Of a stretch of 64,000 bases of DNA, positions 18,279 to 27,458 are shown one piece after another. The translations under genes were made by a program, and so were the position numbers. Under the pieces are notes generated by a model. That model had not been told where the DNA came from, searched no databases, and saw only the letters and a list, made by a program, of their open reading frames with translations. Source of the DNA: Candidatus Pseudobacter hemicellulosilyticus (GTDB lineage: Bacteria; Bacteroidota; Bacteroidia; Chitinophagales; Chitinophagaceae); contig CP119311.1 in the NCBI GenBank assembly GCA_029202545.1, positions 4,712,001-4,776,000 of the forward strand, written 5' to 3'. Each line of letters starts with the position of its first letter. Position 1 is the stretch's first letter.

Positions 18279-18349
18279 ATAGCGTGATTACCTATAAGAC
18301 GACGCCGTGAAAAGATCATGGATGGGAAAATGAAAAAAAGATCCGCCGC

Positions 18350-18973
18350 TTAAAAAGCCAGCAGGGTCATCAGCATAAAATTGCCATAGCGGCCCATTTC
18401 ACTGCGGACGGTCCGGTTGGCCAGGTAGAGCTGTTTAATGACCACTGATTTGGACAGGCCCAGTTGCGCTGCTATCTCATCCAGGGACAGGTCCTGGAAA
18501 ACATTCAGCTCATAGATCTGCCGTTGCCTTTCCGGCAGGCGGGCGATGGCCTGCAATGCATAGCGGTAAAATTCTTTGTATTCCAGTTCCTGGGCGGCCC
18601 CGGTAATGGCGGGATTGGCTGCCTGTGCTGTTTCGCGGCGGGAGCGGGCCTTATGACTCTTGTGGAGGTCCAGCACGCGGTTGCGCGCCATTCGGAATAG
18701 ATATTGTTCAAAGGAACGCACAGCCCGGAGTGATTCCCGTTTGATCCATAGTTTAAGAAAGATATCCTGGATGATCTCTTCCGGATCTTCTACTGATTTG
18801 AAAGGATGCAGATAACGTTGGAGAACGGGTTGGTAACGTCTGAACAGGGCTTTAAAGGCGGCAATATCCCCGGCTGCCAGCCGCTCCAGCAGGGCATTGT
18901 CCTCCCGGGCATTCCCGGGCTCTTCAATATGTAAAGGGTCCTTTGCCACGCGCTCCGTGCCATTTAAGATCAT
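18350..18973 (-). CDS. ECF RNA polymerase sigma factor (FecI-like, Bacteroidota type)
   Basis: A 207-residue sigma-70 family ECF factor. Region 2 (about 35-105) contains 'DPEEIIQDIFLKLW' and 'FRMARNRVLDLHKSH'. Region 4 (about 140-195) contains 'ARLPERQRQIYELNVFQDLSLDEIA' and a helix-turn-helix. It is the first gene of the minus-strand locus, so it should be held by the FecR encoded next and should drive the SusC/SusD genes. The 20-residue N-terminal extension before region 2 is a little long for the family. Confidence 0.93.
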   Translation of the reverse strand: MILNGTERVAKDPLHIEEPGNAREDNALLERLAAGDIAAFKALFRRYQPVLQRYLHPFKSVEDPEEIIQDIFLKLWIKRESLRAVRSFEQYLFRMARNRVLDLHKSHKARSRRETAQAANPAITGAAQELEYKEFYRYALQAIARLPERQRQIYELNVFQDLSLDEIAAQLGLSKSVVIKQLYLANRTVRSEMGRYGNFMLMTLLAF

Positions 18974-19046
18974 AAAAGTTGAGGTTTAATGGCAATCCGT
19001 TGATGAGCAGGATGTAAACATATTGAATTTTACCGTAACTCGCGCA

Positions 19047-19793
19047 TCAGGCCTTAAACCGGTTCAGCATTTTGAAAAAATTGTCGGCATAGGTACTACC
19101 AATGGGAATTATTTTATCGCCGATCATGATCTCCTGGCGCTCGATGGTATTGATCTTGTCCAGCGCCACAATATAGGATTTATGGACCCGGATGAAGCGG
19201 TTGGCAGGCAGCGCCTCTTCCAGCTGCTTCATGGCCTGCAAAGTGATGATCCGCTGGGTGCGGGTATAAATGGACAGGTAGTTCTTCAGCCCTTCCACGT
19301 AGAGGATATCATCCAGCTCCACCCTGACCATCTTGGTCTCCACTTTGATGAATATATAACCGCCGGTCACCGGGTAGGCCTCAGGCGTGGCAGGCACGGG
19401 CGTGCCGGCCGAAGGGAACCGCTGCCGGAAAGCTTTCTCCACGGCCCGCAGGAAACGTTCAAAAGAAACGGGTTTCAGCAGGTAGTCCACCACATTGTGC
19501 TCAAAGCCCTCAATGGCATATTCCTGGTGGGCGGAGATAATGATCACCTGGGCGCGGTTCTGCAGGAGCTGCATGAACTGTACGCCATTGAGCTGGGGCA
19601 TCTGGATATCCAGGAATATCAGGTCGGCCGGCTGCTGGTTAAAGGCCAGCAGCGCATCCAGCGGGTTGGAATGGGTGCCCTGCAGTTTCAGGAAGGGTAC
19701 CCGGCTGATATGGTCTTCCAGCAGTTTAATGGCCAGGGGCTCGTCATCAATCACCAGGCAGCTGAGCGTATGGGATTCGTTGATTCCGTTCAT
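19047..19793 (-). CDS. LytTR-family response regulator
   Basis: A 248-residue protein with an N-terminal receiver ('CLVIDDEPLAIKLL', phosphoacceptor Asp62 in 'LIFLDIQMPQLNG', Lys in 'YLLKPVSFERFL') and a C-terminal LytTR DNA-binding domain (about 145-248, 'YIFIKVETKMVRVELDDILYVE', 'FIRVHKSYIVAL'). It is encoded directly after, and overlaps by four bases, the LytS-type kinase gene. The two form a standard two-component system. Target genes are not evident; the adjoining FecIR locus is transcribed the same way. Confidence 0.95.
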   Translation of the reverse strand: MNGINESHTLSCLVIDDEPLAIKLLEDHISRVPFLKLQGTHSNPLDALLAFNQQPADLIFLDIQMPQLNGVQFMQLLQNRAQVIIISAHQEYAIEGFEHNVVDYLLKPVSFERFLRAVEKAFRQRFPSAGTPVPATPEAYPVTGGYIFIKVETKMVRVELDDILYVEGLKNYLSIYTRTQRIITLQAMKQLEEALPANRFIRVHKSYIVALDKINTIERQEIMIGDKIIPIGSTYADNFFKMLNRFKA

Positions 19794-20899
19794 AGTGGTA
19801 AATGTAGGTGGACAGTAAATGCATCACCGGTTTCCTGTATATCCAGTTTCACTTTATTGCTCTTCGGATACAGCAGGGCCAGCCGCTTGCGCACGTTGAC
19901 CAGGCCAATGCCGCCGGCCTGGTCTTTCAGGAAACTGTTCTTGCAATTATAGACCGAAAAGTTCAGTTCATCATCGGTCACCTTCAGGTATATGCTTACG
20001 GCGCACTGGGGATCCTGAAGGATACCATGTTTGATGGCGTTCTCAATCAGCGGGAACAGCAGGAGCGGGGGGATCCGCTTAGTAATGGTTTCTCCCTCAA
20101 TACTGAAATGAATATAAATGCTGCCGTCATGCCGCATTTTCTGGAGTTCAATATAGTTGTTGATATGGTCAATCTCTTTGTCCAGCAGCACCCGGTTCTG
20201 GGCATCCTCTTTTTCGTACAGCATGTAACGGATCATCTCCGAGAGCTTCATGATACCATCGCTGGTCTTGGTGCTTTTTTCAATGACTGCCAGGCTATAG
20301 ATATTGTTGAGGGCGTTGAACAGGAAATGCGGGTTGATCTGCATACGCAGGAAGGATAGCTCGGCCTCCAGTTTCTGATTCTCCAGTTCTTTATGGATCT
20401 TTTCCTGTCCAAACCAGAGCAGCAGCAGCTGGTAGGCAAAACCGATGATGATGATCAGGAAATTGAACCAGACAAAATTCCGCATGTAATCGGGCGCCGC
20501 AATAGGCCCCAGGGGCATGCTGCGGATACTGCGGATGGAAGGATCTGCCTGCCATTGCCTGATACGCGCAGCATGGTGCCAGAATTCCAGCAGGTATTTG
20601 CCATAGGTAAAGAAGATGGCCATCAGCACGCTGATCACCACCATCCAGAGGATCCGCCGGCGGTGAATGAAAAAGACCGGGAAGATCAGGAAGGCGCTCA
20701 GGTAGAAGAGCAGGAAATTGATACTGCCCAGCAGGCCATAGGTAAAAAAGAAATGGCTCCAGCTGGTGAACTGGGAGGCCAGGGCGGAAGGCAGGCCCAT
20801 CAGCATGTACAGCCCTTCCCACACCAGGAAGTGCAGCAGGAAGGATACCAACGGGTTCCTGATGAGTACTATGGGTCGCACAAGCAGCATATAGTTCAA
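19790..20899 (-). CDS. LytS/YpdA-type membrane sensor histidine kinase
   Basis: A 369-residue kinase with four membrane helices in the first 175 residues, no extracytoplasmic sensor domain of note, and the His_kinase (PF06580) signature 'MQINPHFLFNALNNIYSLA'. A HATPase domain follows ('IPPLLLFPLIENAIKHGI', 'GGIGLVNVRKRLALLY'). It pairs with the LytTR regulator through an ATGA overlap. The stimulus is unknown; such kinases in Bacteroidota often sense cell-envelope or metabolite cues. Confidence 0.93.
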   Translation of the reverse strand: MNYMLLVRPIVLIRNPLVSFLLHFLVWEGLYMLMGLPSALASQFTSWSHFFFTYGLLGSINFLLFYLSAFLIFPVFFIHRRRILWMVVISVLMAIFFTYGKYLLEFWHHAARIRQWQADPSIRSIRSMPLGPIAAPDYMRNFVWFNFLIIIIGFAYQLLLLWFGQEKIHKELENQKLEAELSFLRMQINPHFLFNALNNIYSLAVIEKSTKTSDGIMKLSEMIRYMLYEKEDAQNRVLLDKEIDHINNYIELQKMRHDGSIYIHFSIEGETITKRIPPLLLFPLIENAIKHGILQDPQCAVSIYLKVTDDELNFSVYNCKNSFLKDQAGGIGLVNVRKRLALLYPKSNKVKLDIQETGDAFTVHLHLPL

Positions 20900-21031
20900 A
20901 ATAGGGCTGCAACTTACAACTTTCAGTTTAATTGAAAGGGGTTACAGGAGCCCACCGGCGGGCAGCAACCGGCAAGCCGGAATTATCCGCAGGACAGGGA
21001 AAAAGCAGGATTGGGGATGTCTCTGCCCAAA

Positions 21032-21052
21032 CTTTTTTAATATTTTAAAAAG
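21032..21052. promoter_or_regulatory. AT-rich inverted repeat before the ROK gene
   Basis: CTTTTT (21032-21037) and AAAAAG (21047-21052) flank a nine-base AT core. The right half resembles a sequence before the susC gene at 22649. Candidate ROK operator. Confidence 0.45.
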
Positions 21053-21102
21053 ATTAATAAATTTATCCCGCATTTCACTTCTAACACAATAGTCCAAAGC
21101 CA

Positions 21103-22344
21103 ATGTCATCTATCCCAGCAGACCGGTCGGGTTTAAATTACCAGATCATACAGCAACTGTATTATGGCAGGCTATTATCCTGTGCCGACCTTAGCGAACG
21201 GACTGACAAAAGTATTCCCCTGGTCACTACAGCTGTAAACCACCTCATCAAGGCGGGGTATGTGGTAAAGAAAGGATATGCCCCTTCCAGCGGGGGGCGC
21301 AGACCGCTGCTCTATACCCTGAAGGCCGACAAACTCTATATGGTAACCGTGGCCATGGACCAGCTCAGCACGCGGATCGCTATTGTGGACCTGAACAACA
21401 ATTTTGTTTCAGGGATTGAACTGGCCGACCTCCGCCTGCTGGGTAACCCGCAGGCGCTGCATGAACTGGTGAAGCTGATCAACGGTCACCTCCGGCGCTG
21501 CAAACTTCCCAAAGAAAGGATCATTGGCGTAGGCGTGGGCATGCCCGGACTGGTCAATGCACAGCAGGGGATCAACTATTCCTACCTGGATCCCGGCAAG
21601 GAAACGCTCAGCCAGTACCTGTCGGCCGCCATCGGCATACCAGTCTATATAGATAATGATTCCAGTCTTATCGCCCTGGCCGAACTGAAATTTGGTAAGG
21701 CAAAAGGATTCCGCAATGTGATGGTCATTAACCTCAGCTGGGGTATCGGGCTGGGCATGATCATCAACGGCCAGCTGTTCCGCGGCGATGACGGGTTTGC
21801 CGGTGAGTTCAGCCATATTCCCATTTCAGAAAAAGGCAATCTCTGCTATTGTGGCAAACAGGGCTGCCTGGAATCCGAAGCTTCTCTCCTGGCAGTAGCA
21901 GGCCATGCGTTGGCTGGTCTTAAGAATGGCAGGCACTCCCGGTTGAAAAGTCTCAAGGATAAATCGCAGCTGGCTGTTGGCAATGCCCTGATGGACCTGG
22001 CCATTGAAGGCGATCAGTATGCCATTGAACTGCTGCAGGAAGCTGCTTATAAGATTGGCCGGGGACTTTCTATCCTTGTACATATCAACAATCCCAAGGC
22101 CCTGGTGCTGAGCGGCAAAGGAGTTAAGGTGGGTAAGCTGGTGCTGGCGCCAATCCAGCAGGCGCTTAACCGTTACTGTATTCCGCGACTGGCCCACAAC
22201 ACGGAACTGTTGCTGTCTGAGATGGGGATCGATGCCGAGCTATACGGTGCCGCTATCCTGGTGATGGAACATTTTAACAGGGAGCAGTTCCCGCCCGCCG
22301 GCAGGAAAAAGGCTGTGCCTAAAAAAGCAGCCGCCAGGAAATAA
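21103..22344 (+). CDS. ROK-family transcriptional regulator (NagC/XylR type)
   Basis: A 413-residue protein. An N-terminal MarR/winged-helix region (about 8-70, 'LSCADLSERTDKSIPLVTTAVNHLI') is joined to a ROK sugar-kinase fold (about 85-400). The fold has 'GVGVGMPGLVN' and a GHxxh-zinc region read as 'EFSHIPISEKGNLCYCGKQGCLE', with the CxCGxxGCxE zinc ligands kept. It lies just before a SusC/SusD/arylsulfotransferase cluster in the same direction and is the likely local regulator, responding to a sugar or sugar derivative. Confidence 0.9.
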   Translation: MSSIPADRSGLNYQIIQQLYYGRLLSCADLSERTDKSIPLVTTAVNHLIKAGYVVKKGYAPSSGGRRPLLYTLKADKLYMVTVAMDQLSTRIAIVDLNNNFVSGIELADLRLLGNPQALHELVKLINGHLRRCKLPKERIIGVGVGMPGLVNAQQGINYSYLDPGKETLSQYLSAAIGIPVYIDNDSSLIALAELKFGKAKGFRNVMVINLSWGIGLGMIINGQLFRGDDGFAGEFSHIPISEKGNLCYCGKQGCLESEASLLAVAGHALAGLKNGRHSRLKSLKDKSQLAVGNALMDLAIEGDQYAIELLQEAAYKIGRGLSILVHINNPKALVLSGKGVKVGKLVLAPIQQALNRYCIPRLAHNTELLLSEMGIDAELYGAAILVMEHFNREQFPPAGRKKAVPKKAAARK

Positions 22345-22648
22345 TTTATCATTTGTCAAAGTCATCTCCTTACAACTGCTGCCAACCGGTAGGCACAGTA
22401 CAATCCGTTCCCAAACAAAAGGCCGGGTGCATTTTTTTCTCCCAGACAATTATTTTTCCGATCCGCTGCCCGCGAAAAGAGATATTCCCGGTTTAAAAAA
22501 AAGAGCATAATACTTACTAAAATTTTTAAAAAGTATGCGTCAATTTCATTAGATTTACTAAAACAGGCTTTATCCGACTGACAGTAGCGTTGTTTCATGT
22601 GACTGCTTGTATCCTGTAAAGATCGAGTACCAACCAAAACTCCATAAC
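22345..22648. other. ROK-susC intergenic region
   Basis: No gene is present. It carries an AT-rich inverted repeat at 22510-22536 and serves as the susC leader. Confidence 0.6.
22510..22536. promoter_or_regulatory. Inverted repeat before susC, candidate ROK operator
   Basis: ATACTT (22510-22515) and AAGTAT (22531-22536) are separated by 15 AT-rich bases. The inner part (AATTTTTAAAAAG) is close to the site before the ROK gene (ATATTTTAAAAAG). Confidence 0.45.
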
Positions 22649-25600
22649 ATGCTCAAACAACTGCAAGTATTGCTGCTGTTGGTCTGCCTATCTTCCGCAG
22701 CCAGCGCGCAATTCAAAGTGGAAGGCGATGTCCGCGATACGGACGGCCAGCCACTGGTAGGCGCCACCATCCTGATCAAAGGAAGACCCGGAGGCGCCAG
22801 CTCCAATGCCAACGGGCACTATTCCCTCACCCTGCCCGACAAAAACAGCATCCTTATCATCTCATTTCTTGGTTATGAAGCGCAGGAAGTAGCCGTTAAC
22901 GGCAGGGCCGTACTGAATATCCAGCTCAGCGCCCTGGAATCTGAACTGCGTTCTGTGGTGGTCACCGCCCTGGGCGTCAAACGGCAGAAAAGCTCCCTGG
23001 GGTATGCGGTGTCCGAACTGGCAGGTAAGGATGTTACAGGTTATGGGGAAACCAATCCTATCTCCTCCCTGGCAGGTAAAATGGCTGGTGTACAGGTGTC
23101 CGGTAATACCGCCGGTCCTACCGGCTCTACCCGCATCGTTATCCGCGGCATCCGTGAGTTGCAGGGCGGTAACCAGCCGCTGTATGTCATTGACGGCGTG
23201 CCTGCCGTTAACGGCAATATGGGCGCCGCTACGCAATGGGGCGGGTTCGACCTGGGCGATGGCCTCTCCGATCTGAACCCCAATGATGTGGAATCCATCA
23301 GTGTGCTGAAAGGCGCTTCCGCCGCCGCACTCTACGGAAGCAGGGCCCTTAACGGCGTGATCCTGATCACTACCAAGAACGGGCGTAGCAGGAAAGGACT
23401 CGGTATTGAACTGAACAGCTCCCTCACCGTAGATAAGGTATCCACCAAACTGGACGAAGCGCAGACCACCTACGGCCAGGGCAGCAGCGGCCTCCCGCAC
23501 AGGGACGCCACCACCGCCAATAATATCACTTCCAACTGGGGGCCGCGCTTCACCGACCTGGATTCTATTATCCAGCGGGACGGCACTATGCGCCCCTATA
23601 AATATATCCCTGATAATGCCGAAGGTTTTTTCCGGGCCGGCCTCACCGCCATGAACACCATCTCCGTTTCCGGCGGCAATGAGCGCAGCAGTCTCCGCGC
23701 CTCTTATTCCAATGTATCCAGCAGGGATATTGCACCCAAAAGTGATTTCAGCAGGAATAATTTTTCTATCCGTGCTGAATCCAAGGTTACCGACAAGCTG
23801 ACCATCGAGGCCAAAGGTTCCCTGATGGTGGAGAACGTATCCAACAGGCCCGCCCTCACGGACGAGGTCAATAATATAGGCAACGGTCTGCTGGCCTTGG
23901 TAGGGAACTTTGACCAGTCCTGGCTGCAGGAATACCAGAATGCCGATGGCTCTTATATCAATTATACCGGTGATCAATACCGGGCCAACCCTTACTGGAC
24001 ATTGAACAGAACAGTGAATGAAAGCCGCAAGCAAAGGGTGGGCGGCTCCCTGATGGCCACCTATACTTTCAGCCCCCAATGGAGCGCTTCCATCAACGCC
24101 GGAACGGACTTCTACAATTTCAACTTTGAAAATTTCCTGGATAAATATACCCCAGCCTACGATGGCGGATTCCTGCTCCTGCAGGATATCAAGACCAAGG
24201 AAGACAATTACCAGGCCATGGTCAATTTCAATACCAGGCTGGGCAAGGATCTCCAGCTGTCGGTCATGGCCGGGGGCAATATCATGAAGTATAACCTGAA
24301 ACAGATTACCACTGAAGGCAAAGAGATCATTGTTCCCGCCAAGAACCTGATCAGCAACTTTTCCCAGCTGCGGGTGATTGATGCCAATCCCCGTAAGGAG
24401 ATTCAATCGGTCTTCGGTAGCGCACAGTTCAATTATAAGGATGCGCTCTACCTGACCATGCAGGCAAGGAACGACTGGTCCTCCACGTTGCCCGAAGCCA
24501 ACCATTCCTATTTTTATCCATCTGTTGACCTGAGCTGGGTGGTCAGTAATTCCTTTAAGTTGGAACCAGGCTTCGTGAACTATGCCAAAATCAGGACAGC
24601 GCTTGGACAGGTGGGCGGCGATACCGATCCCTACCAGCTGGCCTTTGCCTACTCGCTCACCGGGCTCAGCCTCAACGGCAATCCCATGGGTGAAGTACTG
24701 GGCGATATCATTCCCAACGCCAGCCTCCTCCCGCAGCGGAAAACCTCTTTCGAGATCGGTACCGATATCGGGTTGTTCAATGATCGCGTAGGGATCGATT
24801 TCACTTACTACAATGAAAAAACGAAAGACGCTATTGTGACCATGCCCATCCCGCAGACCTCCGGTTATGGATTTGCTATCCTGAATGCAGGTACGCTCCG
24901 GAACTCAGGGGTAGAGATACTCATCCGTACCACCCCGGTCAGGATCCCCAACGGGCTGCGCTGGGACCTCAGCTTTAACTATGCCAAGAACAACAATACC
25001 ATTGTAGCGCTTTCCGATGAGCTGGCAGCCTATCCCGTAGCAGAAGCCCGTTGGGCAGGCGCCACCATTACTGCCGAAAAGGGCAAGCCCTTCGGCACTA
25101 TCATTGGCCTTGATTTTCTCCGGAACGATAAAGGACAGCGCATCATCGGCAGCGATGGTTTTCCACAATTCACGGACGGACCGGTGGAGCTGGGCAATAC
25201 GCTGCCCGACTGGACAGGCGGTATCACCAATACTTTCAGCTGGAAAGGATTGGAGCTGAAAGCCGTAGTGGACATCCGGGTAGGGGGCGACCTCTTCTCC
25301 ATGACCAATATGACCATGTACATGAAAGGCAAACATGCCAATACGGTAGAGGGGCGCGACAGCTGGAATGAATACCAGCAGGAACGCCGGGCGGAAGAAG
25401 ATGCAAACCGGGATCCCAGCCTCATTCCCCAGAATAACAGGGGCTATATTGCTGAAGGCGTACTGGCGGACGGCAGCGCCAATAACAAAGCCATTGACCC
25501 CGCACAATACTGGAACCGCGTAGGCAGCGCCACACCCAGACCTTTTATCTATGACGGCGGTTATGTGAAGCTGCGCGACCTGGGCCTTAACTACACCCTG

Positions 25601-25798
25601 CCCAGGAACTGGCACCGCAAACTGCCGGTGCAGCAGATCACGGTAGGTGCTATCGGGCGTAACCTCTGGATCATCCACAAGAACACGCCCAATATAGATC
25701 CGGAATCCAACTATAATAACGGCAACGGGCAAGGCTTTGAGTACGGCTCCCTGCCCGGAAGAAAAAGATACGGTTTCAACGTATTGATCAAATTATAA
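22649..25798 (+). CDS. SusC/RagA-family TonB-dependent transporter
   Basis: A 1049-residue outer-membrane transporter. The start at 22649 opens a signal peptide (MLKQLQVLLLLVCLSSAASA). A carboxypeptidase-D-like domain (about 22-100), a plug (about 115-230, 'TRIVIRGIRELQGG', 'LYVIDGVPAVNG', 'LKGASAAALYGSRALNGVILI') and a barrel follow. It lacks the STN domain of the other SusC in this window, in keeping with control by a ROK regulator rather than a sigma/anti-sigma pair. SusD starts 17 bases after its stop. Confidence 0.95.
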   Translation: MLKQLQVLLLLVCLSSAASAQFKVEGDVRDTDGQPLVGATILIKGRPGGASSNANGHYSLTLPDKNSILIISFLGYEAQEVAVNGRAVLNIQLSALESELRSVVVTALGVKRQKSSLGYAVSELAGKDVTGYGETNPISSLAGKMAGVQVSGNTAGPTGSTRIVIRGIRELQGGNQPLYVIDGVPAVNGNMGAATQWGGFDLGDGLSDLNPNDVESISVLKGASAAALYGSRALNGVILITTKNGRSRKGLGIELNSSLTVDKVSTKLDEAQTTYGQGSSGLPHRDATTANNITSNWGPRFTDLDSIIQRDGTMRPYKYIPDNAEGFFRAGLTAMNTISVSGGNERSSLRASYSNVSSRDIAPKSDFSRNNFSIRAESKVTDKLTIEAKGSLMVENVSNRPALTDEVNNIGNGLLALVGNFDQSWLQEYQNADGSYINYTGDQYRANPYWTLNRTVNESRKQRVGGSLMATYTFSPQWSASINAGTDFYNFNFENFLDKYTPAYDGGFLLLQDIKTKEDNYQAMVNFNTRLGKDLQLSVMAGGNIMKYNLKQITTEGKEIIVPAKNLISNFSQLRVIDANPRKEIQSVFGSAQFNYKDALYLTMQARNDWSSTLPEANHSYFYPSVDLSWVVSNSFKLEPGFVNYAKIRTALGQVGGDTDPYQLAFAYSLTGLSLNGNPMGEVLGDIIPNASLLPQRKTSFEIGTDIGLFNDRVGIDFTYYNEKTKDAIVTMPIPQTSGYGFAILNAGTLRNSGVEILIRTTPVRIPNGLRWDLSFNYAKNNNTIVALSDELAAYPVAEARWAGATITAEKGKPFGTIIGLDFLRNDKGQRIIGSDGFPQFTDGPVELGNTLPDWTGGITNTFSWKGLELKAVVDIRVGGDLFSMTNMTMYMKGKHANTVEGRDSWNEYQQERRAEEDANRDPSLIPQNNRGYIAEGVLADGSANNKAIDPAQYWNRVGSATPRPFIYDGGYVKLRDLGLNYTLPRNWHRKLPVQQITVGAIGRNLWIIHKNTPNIDPESNYNNGNGQGFEYGSLPGRKRYGFNVLIKL

Positions 25799-25815
25799 TC
25801 TTCAAACCGCCTATC

Positions 25816-27417
25816 ATGAAATTATTCCTCTATATACTGGTTGCCGGTATCCTGCTTGCAGGACAAGCCTGCACCAAAGGTTTTGACGACCTCAACACCA
25901 ACCCCTCCGGAATTTCAGACCTGGACCCGTCCTACCAGCTCACCAAGATCCAGGCAGATATGTCCGGCGACCGCGAAGACACCTGGCGCTATGATCTCGG
26001 CATCTGCTCACCCATAGTACAGCAACTCGGCGGTTCCTGGTGGACCCAGCATGGCGGCATGTACCAGGTGGTGGAAAAGAACCACTGGTTCAGCCACTGG
26101 GAAACAACCTTTCCCCGGGAACTGAAGAACATACAGGACATTATAGATAAAACAGCCGATGATCCCGCCCAGGCCAATATGCATGCCGCCGCCCGCATCC
26201 TCCGCGTTTACCTGTATGCCAAACTCACCGATCTGTATGGCGATATCCCTTATTCAGAAGCCATCAAAGGTTATACAGAAAGGAAATTCCTGCCTAAATA
26301 TGATAGCCAGGAATCCATTTACCAGGACTTTTTCAAAGAACTGGAAGCAGCGGTGGCCACGCTTGACGCGGCCGGTCCCGCCATCAAAGGAGACCTGTTC
26401 TTTAGCGGTGATATCAGCAAATGGAAAAAGCTGGGCAATTCCCTGCGGCTCCGGCTGGGCTTCCGCCTTACCAAGGTAAACAGCGGAGAGGCACAACGCC
26501 AGGTGGAAGCGGCCATTGCAGGCGGCGTAATGACCCAGCTGGAAGATATCTGCATGCTGAAACATGCCGCCATTTCCTTTACCATTGGTGATAACCGCGG
26601 CAATGGCCGCTCGCAGGTTTTCAAAAGTGAGCCCATCTCAGCCGGCTTCCGCCTGGTACGGACTTTTGTGGATACGATGGTGAACACCCAGGATCCACGC
26701 CTGTATATCTTTGGCGGCACCTATATTGGTGATGGCATTATCGGCGTCTCCAATAACCTCATAGACCTGAGCGGCCTGATGCCTGCACTGGGCACTACGC
26801 CAGGCGCCATGGCCTGGAATGAATGGAGCGATTATGGCACCGTTCAGGATGGCGCAGGTAATGATATATATGTAGGCCATAACAATAAATTCCTGCAACC
26901 CAGCAAATACGTTTCCGCCCTGGATGCGCCCTTCTTTCATATAACACCCGCCGAAGTGGAATTCCTGCTGGCCGAAGCCGCAGCAAGAGGGTGGGGCGGT
27001 CTTACTGATCCCGAAGAACATTTCATGAAAGGGATCCAGCTGGCCTGCGAAGCCACGAAGTATTATCCGGGCGCACCCGCAATTGCACAGGAACGTATCA
27101 ATGACCTGAAAGACGCCTATACGCCATTCCCAACTGCTTTTGCGGACCGGATGAATGCTATCCATACACAGGTATGGGTCAACTTCTTTCTCAACGGGGC
27201 AGAAGCCTATGCCAATTTCAGGAGGACAGGCTATCCGGCGCTCACGCCTTTCACTTCCGTGGAATGGTATACCAGCGGCACCAACGGCGTGATCCCCCGG
27301 CGCTTCTTTTACCCCGAATCAGAAGCCATCCAGAACCCGGTCAATTACCAGGCAGCCGTGGACAGGCTGGGCGGCGCCAACGACTGGCTGAAAAGGGTAT
27401 GGTGGGATAAAGAATAA
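25816..27417 (+). CDS. SusD/RagB-family lipoprotein (SusD-like_2 type)
   Basis: A 533-residue lipoprotein (MKLFLYILVAGILLAGQACT, lipid Cys19) with the family-typical 'FDDLNTNPSGIS' start, the 'ILRVYLYAKLTDLYGDIPYSEA' TPR helix and the end motif 'RRFFYPESEAIQN'. It should be the surface substrate-binding partner of the SusC upstream. It is followed after 41 bases by an arylsulfotransferase gene, presumably in the same transcript. Confidence 0.94.
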   Translation: MKLFLYILVAGILLAGQACTKGFDDLNTNPSGISDLDPSYQLTKIQADMSGDREDTWRYDLGICSPIVQQLGGSWWTQHGGMYQVVEKNHWFSHWETTFPRELKNIQDIIDKTADDPAQANMHAAARILRVYLYAKLTDLYGDIPYSEAIKGYTERKFLPKYDSQESIYQDFFKELEAAVATLDAAGPAIKGDLFFSGDISKWKKLGNSLRLRLGFRLTKVNSGEAQRQVEAAIAGGVMTQLEDICMLKHAAISFTIGDNRGNGRSQVFKSEPISAGFRLVRTFVDTMVNTQDPRLYIFGGTYIGDGIIGVSNNLIDLSGLMPALGTTPGAMAWNEWSDYGTVQDGAGNDIYVGHNNKFLQPSKYVSALDAPFFHITPAEVEFLLAEAAARGWGGLTDPEEHFMKGIQLACEATKYYPGAPAIAQERINDLKDAYTPFPTAFADRMNAIHTQVWVNFFLNGAEAYANFRRTGYPALTPFTSVEWYTSGTNGVIPRRFFYPESEAIQNPVNYQAAVDRLGGANDWLKRVWWDKE

Positions 27418-27423
27418 TTATGG

Positions 27424-27432
27424 ACGAACCAA
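27424..27432 (+). repeat. ACGAACCAA motif, copy 3
   Basis: Six bases past the SusD stop, within the 41-base gap before the sulfotransferase gene; context GGACGAACCAAAAG. Confidence 0.6.
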
Positions 27433-27458
27433 AAGATCATTCACTAACGCATACAATC

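Noticed and set aside
22862..24505. 547-codon minus-strand frame opposite the second susC
   Set aside because: Long but antisense to a clear TonB-dependent transporter; it has no recognisable domain.
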